64,000 bases of DNA, taken from assembly GCA_036156195.1 (NCBI GenBank), contig JAYZUZ010000018.1:124001-188000 (forward strand), read 5' to 3'. A program made the translations under genes and the position numbers. The notes below the pieces were generated by a model. The model searched no databases. It was not told the origin of the DNA and worked only from the letters and a program-made list of their open reading frames with translations. This DNA comes from Abyssibacter sp036156195. GTDB lineage: Bacteria > Pseudomonadota > Gammaproteobacteria > Nevskiales > OUC007. Every line of letters begins with the position of its first letter. The stretch's first letter is position 1. Positions 34,286 to 41,487 of this stretch are shown piece after piece.

Positions 34286-34553
34286 CTTCCGTAGAAACCT
34301 CCCGCATTCCTGGCGACAGCGGTCGCAGGTTGCCCGACGCATCCATGCGCCGGGTCCCTCGGACTCGCTGCGCTCGCGTCGGTTCGCTCCCGGCGAACCG
34401 GTCGAATCCTGCCGGGCGCGCCACTTCTGTAGAAACCTCCCCGCATTCCAGGCGACAGCGGTCGCAGGTTGCCCGACGCATCCATGCGCCGGGTCCTTCG
34501 GACTCGCTGCGCTCGCGTCGATTCGCTCCCGGCGAACCGGTTGAATCCTGCCG
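34266..34553. repeat. Tandem 138/139-bp repeat carrying copies of the tRNA-Arg 3' end
   Basis: Copy 1 (34266-34403, 138 bp) and copy 2 (34404-34542, 139 bp) differ at about six positions, and an 11-base partial third copy follows (34543-34553). Each unit begins with the last 20 bases of tRNA-Arg and contains a second tRNA-like piece (GGTCGCAGGTT) interrupted by a 70-bp GC-rich insert (34332-34401 in copy 1). The whole tract looks like successive duplication of an interrupted tRNA 3' end. It could be a remnant attachment region, but no integrase is visible. Confidence 0.8.
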
Positions 34554-34593
34554 TCGCGCTGATCAGCGATAAGGTGGCCCCGCCCTCCGGCGA

Positions 34594-36861
34594 CTACGCA
34601 TCGCTCTGTGAAGCAGCGGCCTTGAGCGCCGCGACTTCAGCCTTCAGCCCTGCGATTTCGACGTCTTTGGGATTGAGCATGAACTGGCTTTGCAGCGGTG
34701 CCTTGCCATCCATCTTCACGCGCTGGCCCATCATCACGCCGTAGATTTCATCCTGCTGGTCCCAGCAGCCCATGAATGGCAGATGTTCGGGTGGCTCCGG
34801 CGTGGTCCATGTTTTGACGAATTCGTCGTAGGGCACCCCGCGTGCCAGACGGGACTTGCGCTCGGCTTCGCGTGCCTGCCGGGTGGCCTCTTCGTCGACG
34901 AGCAGGTTTTCCTCGTCGTAGACCACGTGGTAGATCTCCCGGGCGGTGTCGTGTGAGATCAGGTCTTCCTCCAGATCTTTGGCCACAAGCTGGGGATCAC
35001 GCTGCAGCACGTCCCCGTATCCGCCACCGGCGCCCTGGCACATCATGTAGAGCTCACCAGGCTGGGCCAGTTCGAAGGTCATGCCCAGGTCATGCGTGGA
35101 ATAAGTGGCGCCCTCGATGGGCTGCTCGTTCATCAGGTAGCAGATGTCGAATTTGATCTTTGATGGATCCTTTTTCAGCTCTTCGAAGATGTCGACGCCC
35201 TTGATCTTGCACAGCGGATAGGTTGGCGAGGCGTAGCCACCGAACAACGGCTGTGCAGATGAAAACAGCGAGCCCGAGCAACCCGTCATGAAGCCCCAGA
35301 GCCCGGAGCGCCGGTAGGTGTGGATTTGCTCGTAGCCCAGTCCGGACCGCTGCTTGCCAAACCCCACCCGGTCTTTGGCCAGGGTGAAGGCACCCAGCCG
35401 AACCATGGGCAGGTCTTCTTCCATCAGCTCGATCTCGCCCAGATCGCAGTGGGCGGCAAATGGGGGCGAAACGGAATGCTCACCGTCCCAATGGCTGCGA
35501 CCGCCCTGCCCCATGCCGTTAATGTCAGCGCAGAAGTTGCCCACATAGTCGCCGTGCTGGGTCAGCCCGCCGTAGATCAGCGTGGCCGGCTGGTCGTACT
35601 GCGGCGCCACCATGGCGGTGTAGCGATGCGGCAGGCTGTAGTTCAGCTTGGCCATTGGAATACAGGCGATGGTCATGGTCTTGAACAAGGGGATCAGACT
35701 CATGGCCTGCGGTGTCTCGAAGGAACCGTTGATCAGGCTGTTGTCGTCGAAGATGAAATCAAACGGCGTGAACACGGCCATGGTGAATGGCAGGTCCGGC
35801 CAGATGTTCTGCATGTAGCCTGTGAACAGCATGGTCTTGAATGACGCCTGACAGGCGTTGATCGACCGGTTCAGCAACTCCGGTGACGAGCCGCGCAGGT
35901 CCACGATCATCCTGTCCCCATCCACGGTAATCGCCATGTTCAGCTTGAGCATGGCGTTCTCGCGCAGGGTTGAATCCGCGAAGGACACCGTACGGGTCGT
36001 GCCATCGGGCAGCTCAGCAATGCGGCGCCGGACCTCCTCGACCACATCCTCCAACTGCTTTCGGAGCATGATGATCAAGGCTTCTTCGCCGTGCTCCTCC
36101 AGAATCGCCATGATGCGCTCGCGCAAGCGAATCACCGAGTACAGGCGGACCTTCATGTCCTCCAGCTGCAACTTGGGATCGCGCACCGAGTTCTGCAGAA
36201 AGGTCACGATGTCGCGCTTGAGTTCGAAGTTCTCAGCACATCGAAACGGCGGCATCTTAAGCCCCTCGTCATACTTGCTCTCGGCCGCCGCCGGCATGCC
36301 GCCGGGCTCGCAGGAGCCGTTCTCTCCCTCATGGATGGTGGCCGAGATCCAGCAGACCAGTTTTCCCTTCCAGAACACCGGCATCATCATCGACTGATCG
36401 GTGTTGTGGATGCCGCCGTAACGCGCATCGTTGTGGATGAACGCATCGCCTTCCTTGACGCCCACGGTCGGCTCGTCGGTCCAGTACTTGTTAATGAACT
36501 TGATCGGGTAGAAGGCCGCAGCCGCAAACCCACCGACGCCATGCGGGGCGATGAGTGACAGATCTCCGGCGGCGGTGAAGACAGCGGTGGTCATGTCGCC
36601 CCACTTCGCCCCCGGCGCCGCGCCCATCTGCTCGATCATGGTGTGCGTTTCGTCCAACGCCGCAATAATCAGCCCGCGCACCTCGTTGGTCTTGTGCGGA
36701 TCGACATCGCCCGACAACAACTGCTCCTCGATGTCCGAGCGCGGCTCGATTCGGTGGTTTTCCATGATCGCCGGATCCGGCGCGTAGAACATCTTGTTGT
36801 CCTGGACGAACCGATTGAGCAGTTCCTGCTGCTCCGGCGTCAGCTTCACGTGTTCGTTCAT
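34594..36861 (-). CDS. HyuB-type subunit of an acetophenone/acetone carboxylase-like enzyme
   Basis: The product is 755 residues of the hydantoinase-B/oxoprolinase family, of the length seen in acetone and acetophenone carboxylases rather than hydantoinases (about 520-590). Visible family stretches include HNDARYGGIHNTDQSMMMPVFW, EPGGMP and QGAGGGYGDVLQRDP. In carboxylases this subunit carries the active site that couples a phosphorylated ketone enolate with carboxyphosphate-derived CO2. It is the last gene of the operon, 25 bases after the larger HyuA-like gene, with ribosome site GAGGAG before ATG 36861; the frame continues to 37221 inside that gene without support. The C-terminal 30 residues form a short Ala-rich coiled coil. 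Ketone carboxylase is well supported; the exact ketone is not. Confidence 0.82.
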   Translation of the reverse strand: MNEHVKLTPEQQELLNRFVQDNKMFYAPDPAIMENHRIEPRSDIEEQLLSGDVDPHKTNEVRGLIIAALDETHTMIEQMGAAPGAKWGDMTTAVFTAAGDLSLIAPHGVGGFAAAAFYPIKFINKYWTDEPTVGVKEGDAFIHNDARYGGIHNTDQSMMMPVFWKGKLVCWISATIHEGENGSCEPGGMPAAAESKYDEGLKMPPFRCAENFELKRDIVTFLQNSVRDPKLQLEDMKVRLYSVIRLRERIMAILEEHGEEALIIMLRKQLEDVVEEVRRRIAELPDGTTRTVSFADSTLRENAMLKLNMAITVDGDRMIVDLRGSSPELLNRSINACQASFKTMLFTGYMQNIWPDLPFTMAVFTPFDFIFDDNSLINGSFETPQAMSLIPLFKTMTIACIPMAKLNYSLPHRYTAMVAPQYDQPATLIYGGLTQHGDYVGNFCADINGMGQGGRSHWDGEHSVSPPFAAHCDLGEIELMEEDLPMVRLGAFTLAKDRVGFGKQRSGLGYEQIHTYRRSGLWGFMTGCSGSLFSSAQPLFGGYASPTYPLCKIKGVDIFEELKKDPSKIKFDICYLMNEQPIEGATYSTHDLGMTFELAQPGELYMMCQGAGGGYGDVLQRDPQLVAKDLEEDLISHDTAREIYHVVYDEENLLVDEEATRQAREAERKSRLARGVPYDEFVKTWTTPEPPEHLPFMGCWDQQDEIYGVMMGQRVKMDGKAPLQSQFMLNPKDVEIAGLKAEVAALKAAASQSDA

Positions 36862-36886
36862 TGGGTGTCTCCTCGAATCAGGTGGA

Positions 36887-39019
36887 TCAGTCCGCACGGG
36901 TAAACCAGACCGCGTTTTGCTCAGCAGCCGTGTAATGCCAGCCCGGTTCGACCAGATAGGTCGTCGCGCGGGTGACGACAATCGCGGGACCTTCAATCTG
37001 GGTGCCGGCGGCCAATGCCTGCTCGTCGTAAATCGGTGTATCGATTGCGTCCTCGTGGCCGACGAAATGACATGCGCGATGAGCGACCGGCGGCGGCGCG
37101 GGTGTCCGGTGACCGTTGGGCTTGATGCCGTGGAAGGCGATGCCCGGCAGATCAACGTAGGAACACACGCGAATGGTGTTGATGCGTACGCCGGCCTCCG
37201 GCGTCTGGCTGCCAGACCCAAAACGCTCGCCGTAACGGGTGAAAAACTGCTCGATCAGCTTGAGGACGTCTTCCGGGCCGTTGATCCGGTTCAGGTCGGT
37301 GACCACCGCGGTCTCCACGCGCTGATTGCCATAACGCATATCCAACTCCAGCCGATAGCTGACCTGCTCGGCGGTGAAGCCCTGTCGCAGCAAATCCTCG
37401 CGACCCCGTTCTTCCAGCTCTTCGACGATCCCGTTGAAATAGTCATAGTTGTCAAAGAACTTGGACTGATTCGCATCGAACAACACGGTCCAGGTGCTCA
37501 TTTCGTGGATGTGCAGCTGACTCATGTTGCCGGCGCCACAGGCCGAAAACACCGAGGCAAAAGGCGGCGCCAACACCTTCTTGACGCCCAGTGCACGGGC
37601 GATCCCACAGGCATGCAATGGCCCGTTCCCGCCATAGGCCAGGATGGTGAAGTTCTCTGGCTCGTAGCCGCGTGTGCGCAGCTCGGTGGCGATGCCGTTG
37701 GCCATGTTGCCGTCCACCGTCGCCTTCATGAGCTTGGCGGTCTCGATAACAGACAGGTCCAGGTCTTCAGCCAGTTCTTCGTCGATGGCGTGCCGCGCCC
37801 GGCGCGGGTTGAGCGTGATGTAGCCACCGGCGTAATTGCCTGGGTCCAGGTAGCCGAGGATGAGGTCTGCGTCAGTCACGGTGGGCTGCATGCCGCCCCG
37901 GTCGTAACACGCCGGCCCCGGGTCCGAACCCGCCGATGCCGGCCCCACCTGCACGGTCTTGAACATGCGGTCGTAGGAGCAGATCGACCCGCCCCCGGCA
38001 CCCAGCGTGACCAGATGCACCATCGGCACGCTGACCATCCAGCGCTCGATAATGGGGTTGAAGTCGTAGTGCTTAACCCCGCCCTTGGTGACGATGCCGA
38101 TATCGAAGCTCGTGCCACCCATGTCGGTGGCGACAATGTTGCCCAGGTCGGTCTGGCTCGCCAGATGCTCGCCGGCCGCAATGCCGGACACCGGCCCGGA
38201 GTGCACGGTCTGCAGGGCATCCGTGGAATTGAGCTGCGCCATGCCGCCCGAGTTGTGGTTGCACAACATCGGCTTGCTGTAGCCCGCAGTGCGCAGGTTC
38301 AGTTCCAGCGTGCCCAGGCCGTGGTACATCACCTCGTGCAAAAAGCCGTCGATGATGGTCGACATCGACCGCACATACTCGCCTTTCCGGCCGGCGACCT
38401 GATGCGACAACAGGATCGGAATCGCCCCCAGCATATGGCCCGGGTATTCCTCCAGGAACAGCTCGCGAATACGCAGTTCATGCGCGGGGTTCACCACCGA
38501 GTTGGCCAGATTCACGATGATCGCCTGCGCGCCCTTGTCGACGAGGTTGCGCAGTTGTTCCAGCACGTCGTCCTCATCCAGTTCCAGAACGACCTCGCCG
38601 AGATAATCCACACGCTCGCGGACTTCCATGATCATCGGGATTGGAATAATCGGATCGGGCCGCTGAGCATTGGGCACGTCCATTTGCTGTTTGTGCGGCA
38701 GCCCCGTGGCGTAACCCTTGGCGCGGGTCAGCGGCACCGAGGATTTGAAACCGGCGGTGGTCAACAACCCCAGGCGCGGTCCCTTGCGTTCGATGAGCGC
38801 ATTGGTCCCCAAGGTCGTCGCGTAGCGGACCGAGTCGACCTGGGTCAGCAGCTCATGGCCGGTCAGCCCCAGTGACTTGCAGGCATTGTCCAAGGCCTCG
38901 TTAAAGCCCAGGGACAAGTTCTGGTGCGTGGTCAGCGCCTTGGATTCGACATAGTTGTCCCCCCAGGCAACAAAACAGTCGGTGAAGGTGCCACCAATAT
39001 CAACGGACACGCGTTTCAT
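36887..39019 (-). CDS. HyuA-type subunit (large) of ketone carboxylase-like enzyme
   Basis: The product is 710 residues of the hydantoinase-A/oxoprolinase family with the ASKHA-type nucleotide motifs VDIGGTFTDCFV at the N terminus and TDMGGTSFDIGIV near residue 290. Its length matches the acetone-carboxylase beta subunit and one of the two HyuA-like subunits of acetophenone carboxylase. In those enzymes HyuA-like subunits use ATP to phosphorylate the substrates. The ATG overlaps the small-subunit stop by 4 bases. Confidence 0.82.
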   Translation of the reverse strand: MKRVSVDIGGTFTDCFVAWGDNYVESKALTTHQNLSLGFNEALDNACKSLGLTGHELLTQVDSVRYATTLGTNALIERKGPRLGLLTTAGFKSSVPLTRAKGYATGLPHKQQMDVPNAQRPDPIIPIPMIMEVRERVDYLGEVVLELDEDDVLEQLRNLVDKGAQAIIVNLANSVVNPAHELRIRELFLEEYPGHMLGAIPILLSHQVAGRKGEYVRSMSTIIDGFLHEVMYHGLGTLELNLRTAGYSKPMLCNHNSGGMAQLNSTDALQTVHSGPVSGIAAGEHLASQTDLGNIVATDMGGTSFDIGIVTKGGVKHYDFNPIIERWMVSVPMVHLVTLGAGGGSICSYDRMFKTVQVGPASAGSDPGPACYDRGGMQPTVTDADLILGYLDPGNYAGGYITLNPRRARHAIDEELAEDLDLSVIETAKLMKATVDGNMANGIATELRTRGYEPENFTILAYGGNGPLHACGIARALGVKKVLAPPFASVFSACGAGNMSQLHIHEMSTWTVLFDANQSKFFDNYDYFNGIVEELEERGREDLLRQGFTAEQVSYRLELDMRYGNQRVETAVVTDLNRINGPEDVLKLIEQFFTRYGERFGSGSQTPEAGVRINTIRVCSYVDLPGIAFHGIKPNGHRTPAPPPVAHRACHFVGHEDAIDTPIYDEQALAAGTQIEGPAIVVTRATTYLVEPGWHYTAAEQNAVWFTRAD

Positions 39020-39429
39020 TGCTGGCCTCCATTGTGGTGGGAGTGCACATGACGCTCGGGCTCCGTCCCCACCGGCACCTCGGTGACTTCATCCCGATCC
39101 GCCCACTGCGTCTTGAGCTTGTCGATGTCGAGTTCGATATCGTGAACCGGCGGGTGGCCCGGCGGCAGGTATTCGGTCTCGATCATCGTCCCGCAGTGAG
39201 GACAGTAGTACTCGAGAATCCGGCACCACTCGGGGTCGGGCGAATAGGTCCGCTTGTATTTCGTCGGGTCCAGCAGCGGCTTGTGAATCTCGCGCGGGTC
39301 GCGGTTGTAAACCAGCAACGCTCGCTTGTAGTTGTCGCGCGCACTGATCAACTCGTTCTGGCAGTGGCGGCACTCCCACTGTTCCGTGCCCAGATCAATA
39401 CGCAGATTTTCCGTCATCATGACTTTCAT
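39016..39429 (-). CDS. Small Cys-rich subunit of ketone carboxylase-like enzyme
   Basis: The product is 137 residues. Two Cys pairs, ECRHCQNEL near residue 22 and YYCPHCGTMIETE near residue 95, plus a further Cys (PEWC), form a likely zinc-ribbon. This matches the small gamma-type subunits of acetone/acetophenone carboxylases, which bind zinc and bridge the large subunits. I chose ATG 39429 (GAGGAG 7 bases upstream) over 39468. The 4-base overlap with the next HyuA gene indicates coupled synthesis of the complex. Confidence 0.82.
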   Translation of the reverse strand: MKVMMTENLRIDLGTEQWECRHCQNELISARDNYKRALLVYNRDPREIHKPLLDPTKYKRTYSPDPEWCRILEYYCPHCGTMIETEYLPPGHPPVHDIELDIDKLKTQWADRDEVTEVPVGTEPERHVHSHHNGGQQ

Positions 39430-39454
39430 GACTGTCTCCTCGTGATGCGGACGG

Positions 39455-41371
39455 CTACGCGCCGTCACGCGTCAGCAGCACATCCCGGTTCTCGCTGAAG
39501 GTGATGGCCCAGCCGGGTTCAATGCGTGCAGTAAAGAACTTCTCCTCCAGGACGGCCGGCCCTTCGGCCAGCGCACCACCGCGTTGATCCTCCACGCGGT
39601 ACACCGGCACGGCGTCCCACTGGCCCGCCGCGAGGAGTTTTCGCGTGTCCCGACTGTCGGCGACGCTGTCGCCGGCACCGAAGCTCCCGTCAATCCGGGG
39701 CTGGGGCATGGCCTTGGACACGTCGAGCCGAAGCGTGAAGTTGTCGCCAAGCTGGGAGACAGGCAGATCATCCGTGTAAGGCAGCACCTGCTCGCCGTTC
39801 TCCTGATTGATGCAGACGCTGCGAGCAATGTCGCAGTCTTCCAGCGCAAATCCCTCGGCATACATCCCACGACGCGCCCGCGCCATGAGCCGGTCCAGCG
39901 CTTCCGGAATGTCGGCGGCACGGCTCAGGCGGGCTTCGTACTGATGGGCAATGTCGGAGAACCCGAGGCCGAACGCCGAGAACACGGCCGCAAGCCCCGG
40001 AATCACGACGCGACGCACGCCTGCCGCTTCGGCCACCTTGCAAATCACCATGGGACCGGCGCCGCCAAAGGCGGCCAGCGTCGTCTGGGGTGTGATCTCG
40101 GTGAACGAGCAAATGCCCTCAGCCACTGTCTGCGCCCAAGCCGCCTCCATCCGGCTGGCCGCGGTGATCTCATCAATCCCAAGCGGGTCGGCAATATGGG
40201 TCCGGATGGCCTTGCGGGCTCGCTCAACATCGATGGACAGTTCTCCGCCGAAGTACGACGCGGGATCAAGCAGACCTGTGAGCAGAAAGGCGTCGGTAAT
40301 CGTGGCCGCAGTGCCGCCGAGACCAAAGCAGGCCGGGCCCGGCTCGCTACCAACGCTCTCCGGACCGATGCGAATGGCTCCGTCTTCGACGCGGATGATC
40401 GAGCTACCACCCACCCCCACGCTGACGACATTGGGCAGAGGGAAGGACACTTCGATCCCCTCCACCCGGCCATGCCTGTCCTCGCGAACCTGGCCGCCGT
40501 CGACCTCACAGATGTCGGTGGTTGTGCCGCCGATATCCACCGACACCAAATGCTCGAACCCGAAATGCTCGGCCATGGCCCGCGCGCCTTCCATGCCGCC
40601 GCGCGGTCCCGAGCTATAGGTCTTGATGGCGATGGTCTTGGCCACGCGTGCCGAGTGCCCGTCGTTGCGAAAGATGAGCAGTGGGTTGCCCGACTTGTTG
40701 CTGCGCAGCTTGTGCTCGGCGTTGTAGAGGAAACGCTCCATCGCCGGATGCAGAAAGGCGTTGAGCACGGCCGTCCAGCTGCGCCGCGCATCGTTTCGAT
40801 CCTCGACCACCTCGTGGGAATAGAGAATCGGCACCGCGCCCAGCAGATGCTGCGGAAACTTGCGCAACAACACCGACTTGAGCCGCTTTTCGACCTCGGC
40901 ACAGTCCGATCCGCCATGCGCCACGATAATGCGATTCGCACCCGCAGAAGCGAGGCGATTGACCGCCTGCGTGAGTTCCGCAGCCAATGCATTCGGTGGC
41001 TGATCGACGGCAACCCGGGCAATGCGCTCCCCCACAAGCGCATCGAAAAGCGCCCCATGGTCTGCCGGTGACCGCAGCGCCTCGGCATCGAGATTGCCGC
41101 TGGTCAGCAAGCCCAGCCGTGGCCCCTTGCGCTCTACCAGGGCATTCGTGCCCTGGGTGGTCGAGTAGCGGATATGGTCGGTGCTGGACAGCAGTCCGAC
41201 GATGTCCTCCTGGCCGTAAATTTCCCGAGACACTTTGACCAGTCCGTCAAAGAAGCACTTGGACAGATCAAAAGGCGTGGTCAGGGTTTTGGTGCGGTAG
41301 ACATTAGGGCCGTCAGCGACACAGATGTCGGTCAGCGTCCCGCCGTTATCGATATTGACGAGTAGTCCCAC
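39455..41371 (-). CDS. HyuA-type subunit (smaller) of ketone carboxylase-like enzyme
   Basis: The product is 638 residues of the HyuA/oxoprolinase family with nucleotide motifs IDNGGTLTDICVADG (first glycine replaced by Asn-Gly) and VDIGGTTTDICEVDGG. It begins with GTG at 41371 after GGAGGAG. The order HyuA (about 70 kDa), small subunit (about 15 kDa), HyuA', HyuB is that of apcA-B-C-D of acetophenone carboxylase in Aromatoleum as I recall it. Acetone carboxylase has only one HyuA. No apcE-like gene is seen. Confidence 0.82.
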   Translation of the reverse strand: MGLLVNIDNGGTLTDICVADGPNVYRTKTLTTPFDLSKCFFDGLVKVSREIYGQEDIVGLLSSTDHIRYSTTQGTNALVERKGPRLGLLTSGNLDAEALRSPADHGALFDALVGERIARVAVDQPPNALAAELTQAVNRLASAGANRIIVAHGGSDCAEVEKRLKSVLLRKFPQHLLGAVPILYSHEVVEDRNDARRSWTAVLNAFLHPAMERFLYNAEHKLRSNKSGNPLLIFRNDGHSARVAKTIAIKTYSSGPRGGMEGARAMAEHFGFEHLVSVDIGGTTTDICEVDGGQVREDRHGRVEGIEVSFPLPNVVSVGVGGSSIIRVEDGAIRIGPESVGSEPGPACFGLGGTAATITDAFLLTGLLDPASYFGGELSIDVERARKAIRTHIADPLGIDEITAASRMEAAWAQTVAEGICSFTEITPQTTLAAFGGAGPMVICKVAEAAGVRRVVIPGLAAVFSAFGLGFSDIAHQYEARLSRAADIPEALDRLMARARRGMYAEGFALEDCDIARSVCINQENGEQVLPYTDDLPVSQLGDNFTLRLDVSKAMPQPRIDGSFGAGDSVADSRDTRKLLAAGQWDAVPVYRVEDQRGGALAEGPAVLEEKFFTARIEPGWAITFSENRDVLLTRDGA

Positions 41372-41394
41372 AGGCTCCTCCAGCTCGTGTTGGC

Positions 41395-41444
41395 GGGTGT
41401 TCTTGCACCCTGCTCGAGACTGAATGGTCCGTGGTCACGTGGCC
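41395..41444. promoter_or_regulatory. Dyad symmetries upstream of the carboxylase genes
   Basis: The 116-base gap between the LAL regulator and the first carboxylase gene holds two short dyads: GGGTG-TTCTTG-CACCC (41395-41410) and GGTCACGTGGCC (41433-41444). They may be operators of a second, carboxylase-specific promoter. No clear -35/-10 pair is seen, so this is weak. Confidence 0.3.
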
Positions 41445-41487
41445 GCCCACCCCACCCGAAAGGCGGGCTGGACCGGCGAGCGGTGGG

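Noticed and set aside
33934..34485. Minus-strand frames containing SGAPGRIRTCDRRLR-like sequence
   Set aside because: This is the well-known spurious protein produced by translating the antisense of a tRNA-Arg gene; the tRNA is real.
34266..34553. Possible CRISPR array
   Set aside because: Only two full copies of about 138 bp, directly adjacent without spacers, and no cas genes.
36862..37221. N-terminal extension of the HyuB-like gene
   Set aside because: The extra 120 codons lie inside the upstream HyuA gene; the ATG at 36861 has a strong ribosome site and fits the family.
36794..38875. 693-codon plus-strand open frame
   Set aside because: It lies wholly opposite the HyuA-like and HyuB-like genes, which have clear motifs and ribosome sites. 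The composition is His/Arg/Val-rich with no recognisable domain.
39584..41071. 495-codon plus-strand open frame
   Set aside because: Antisense to the 638-residue HyuA-like gene; no motif.
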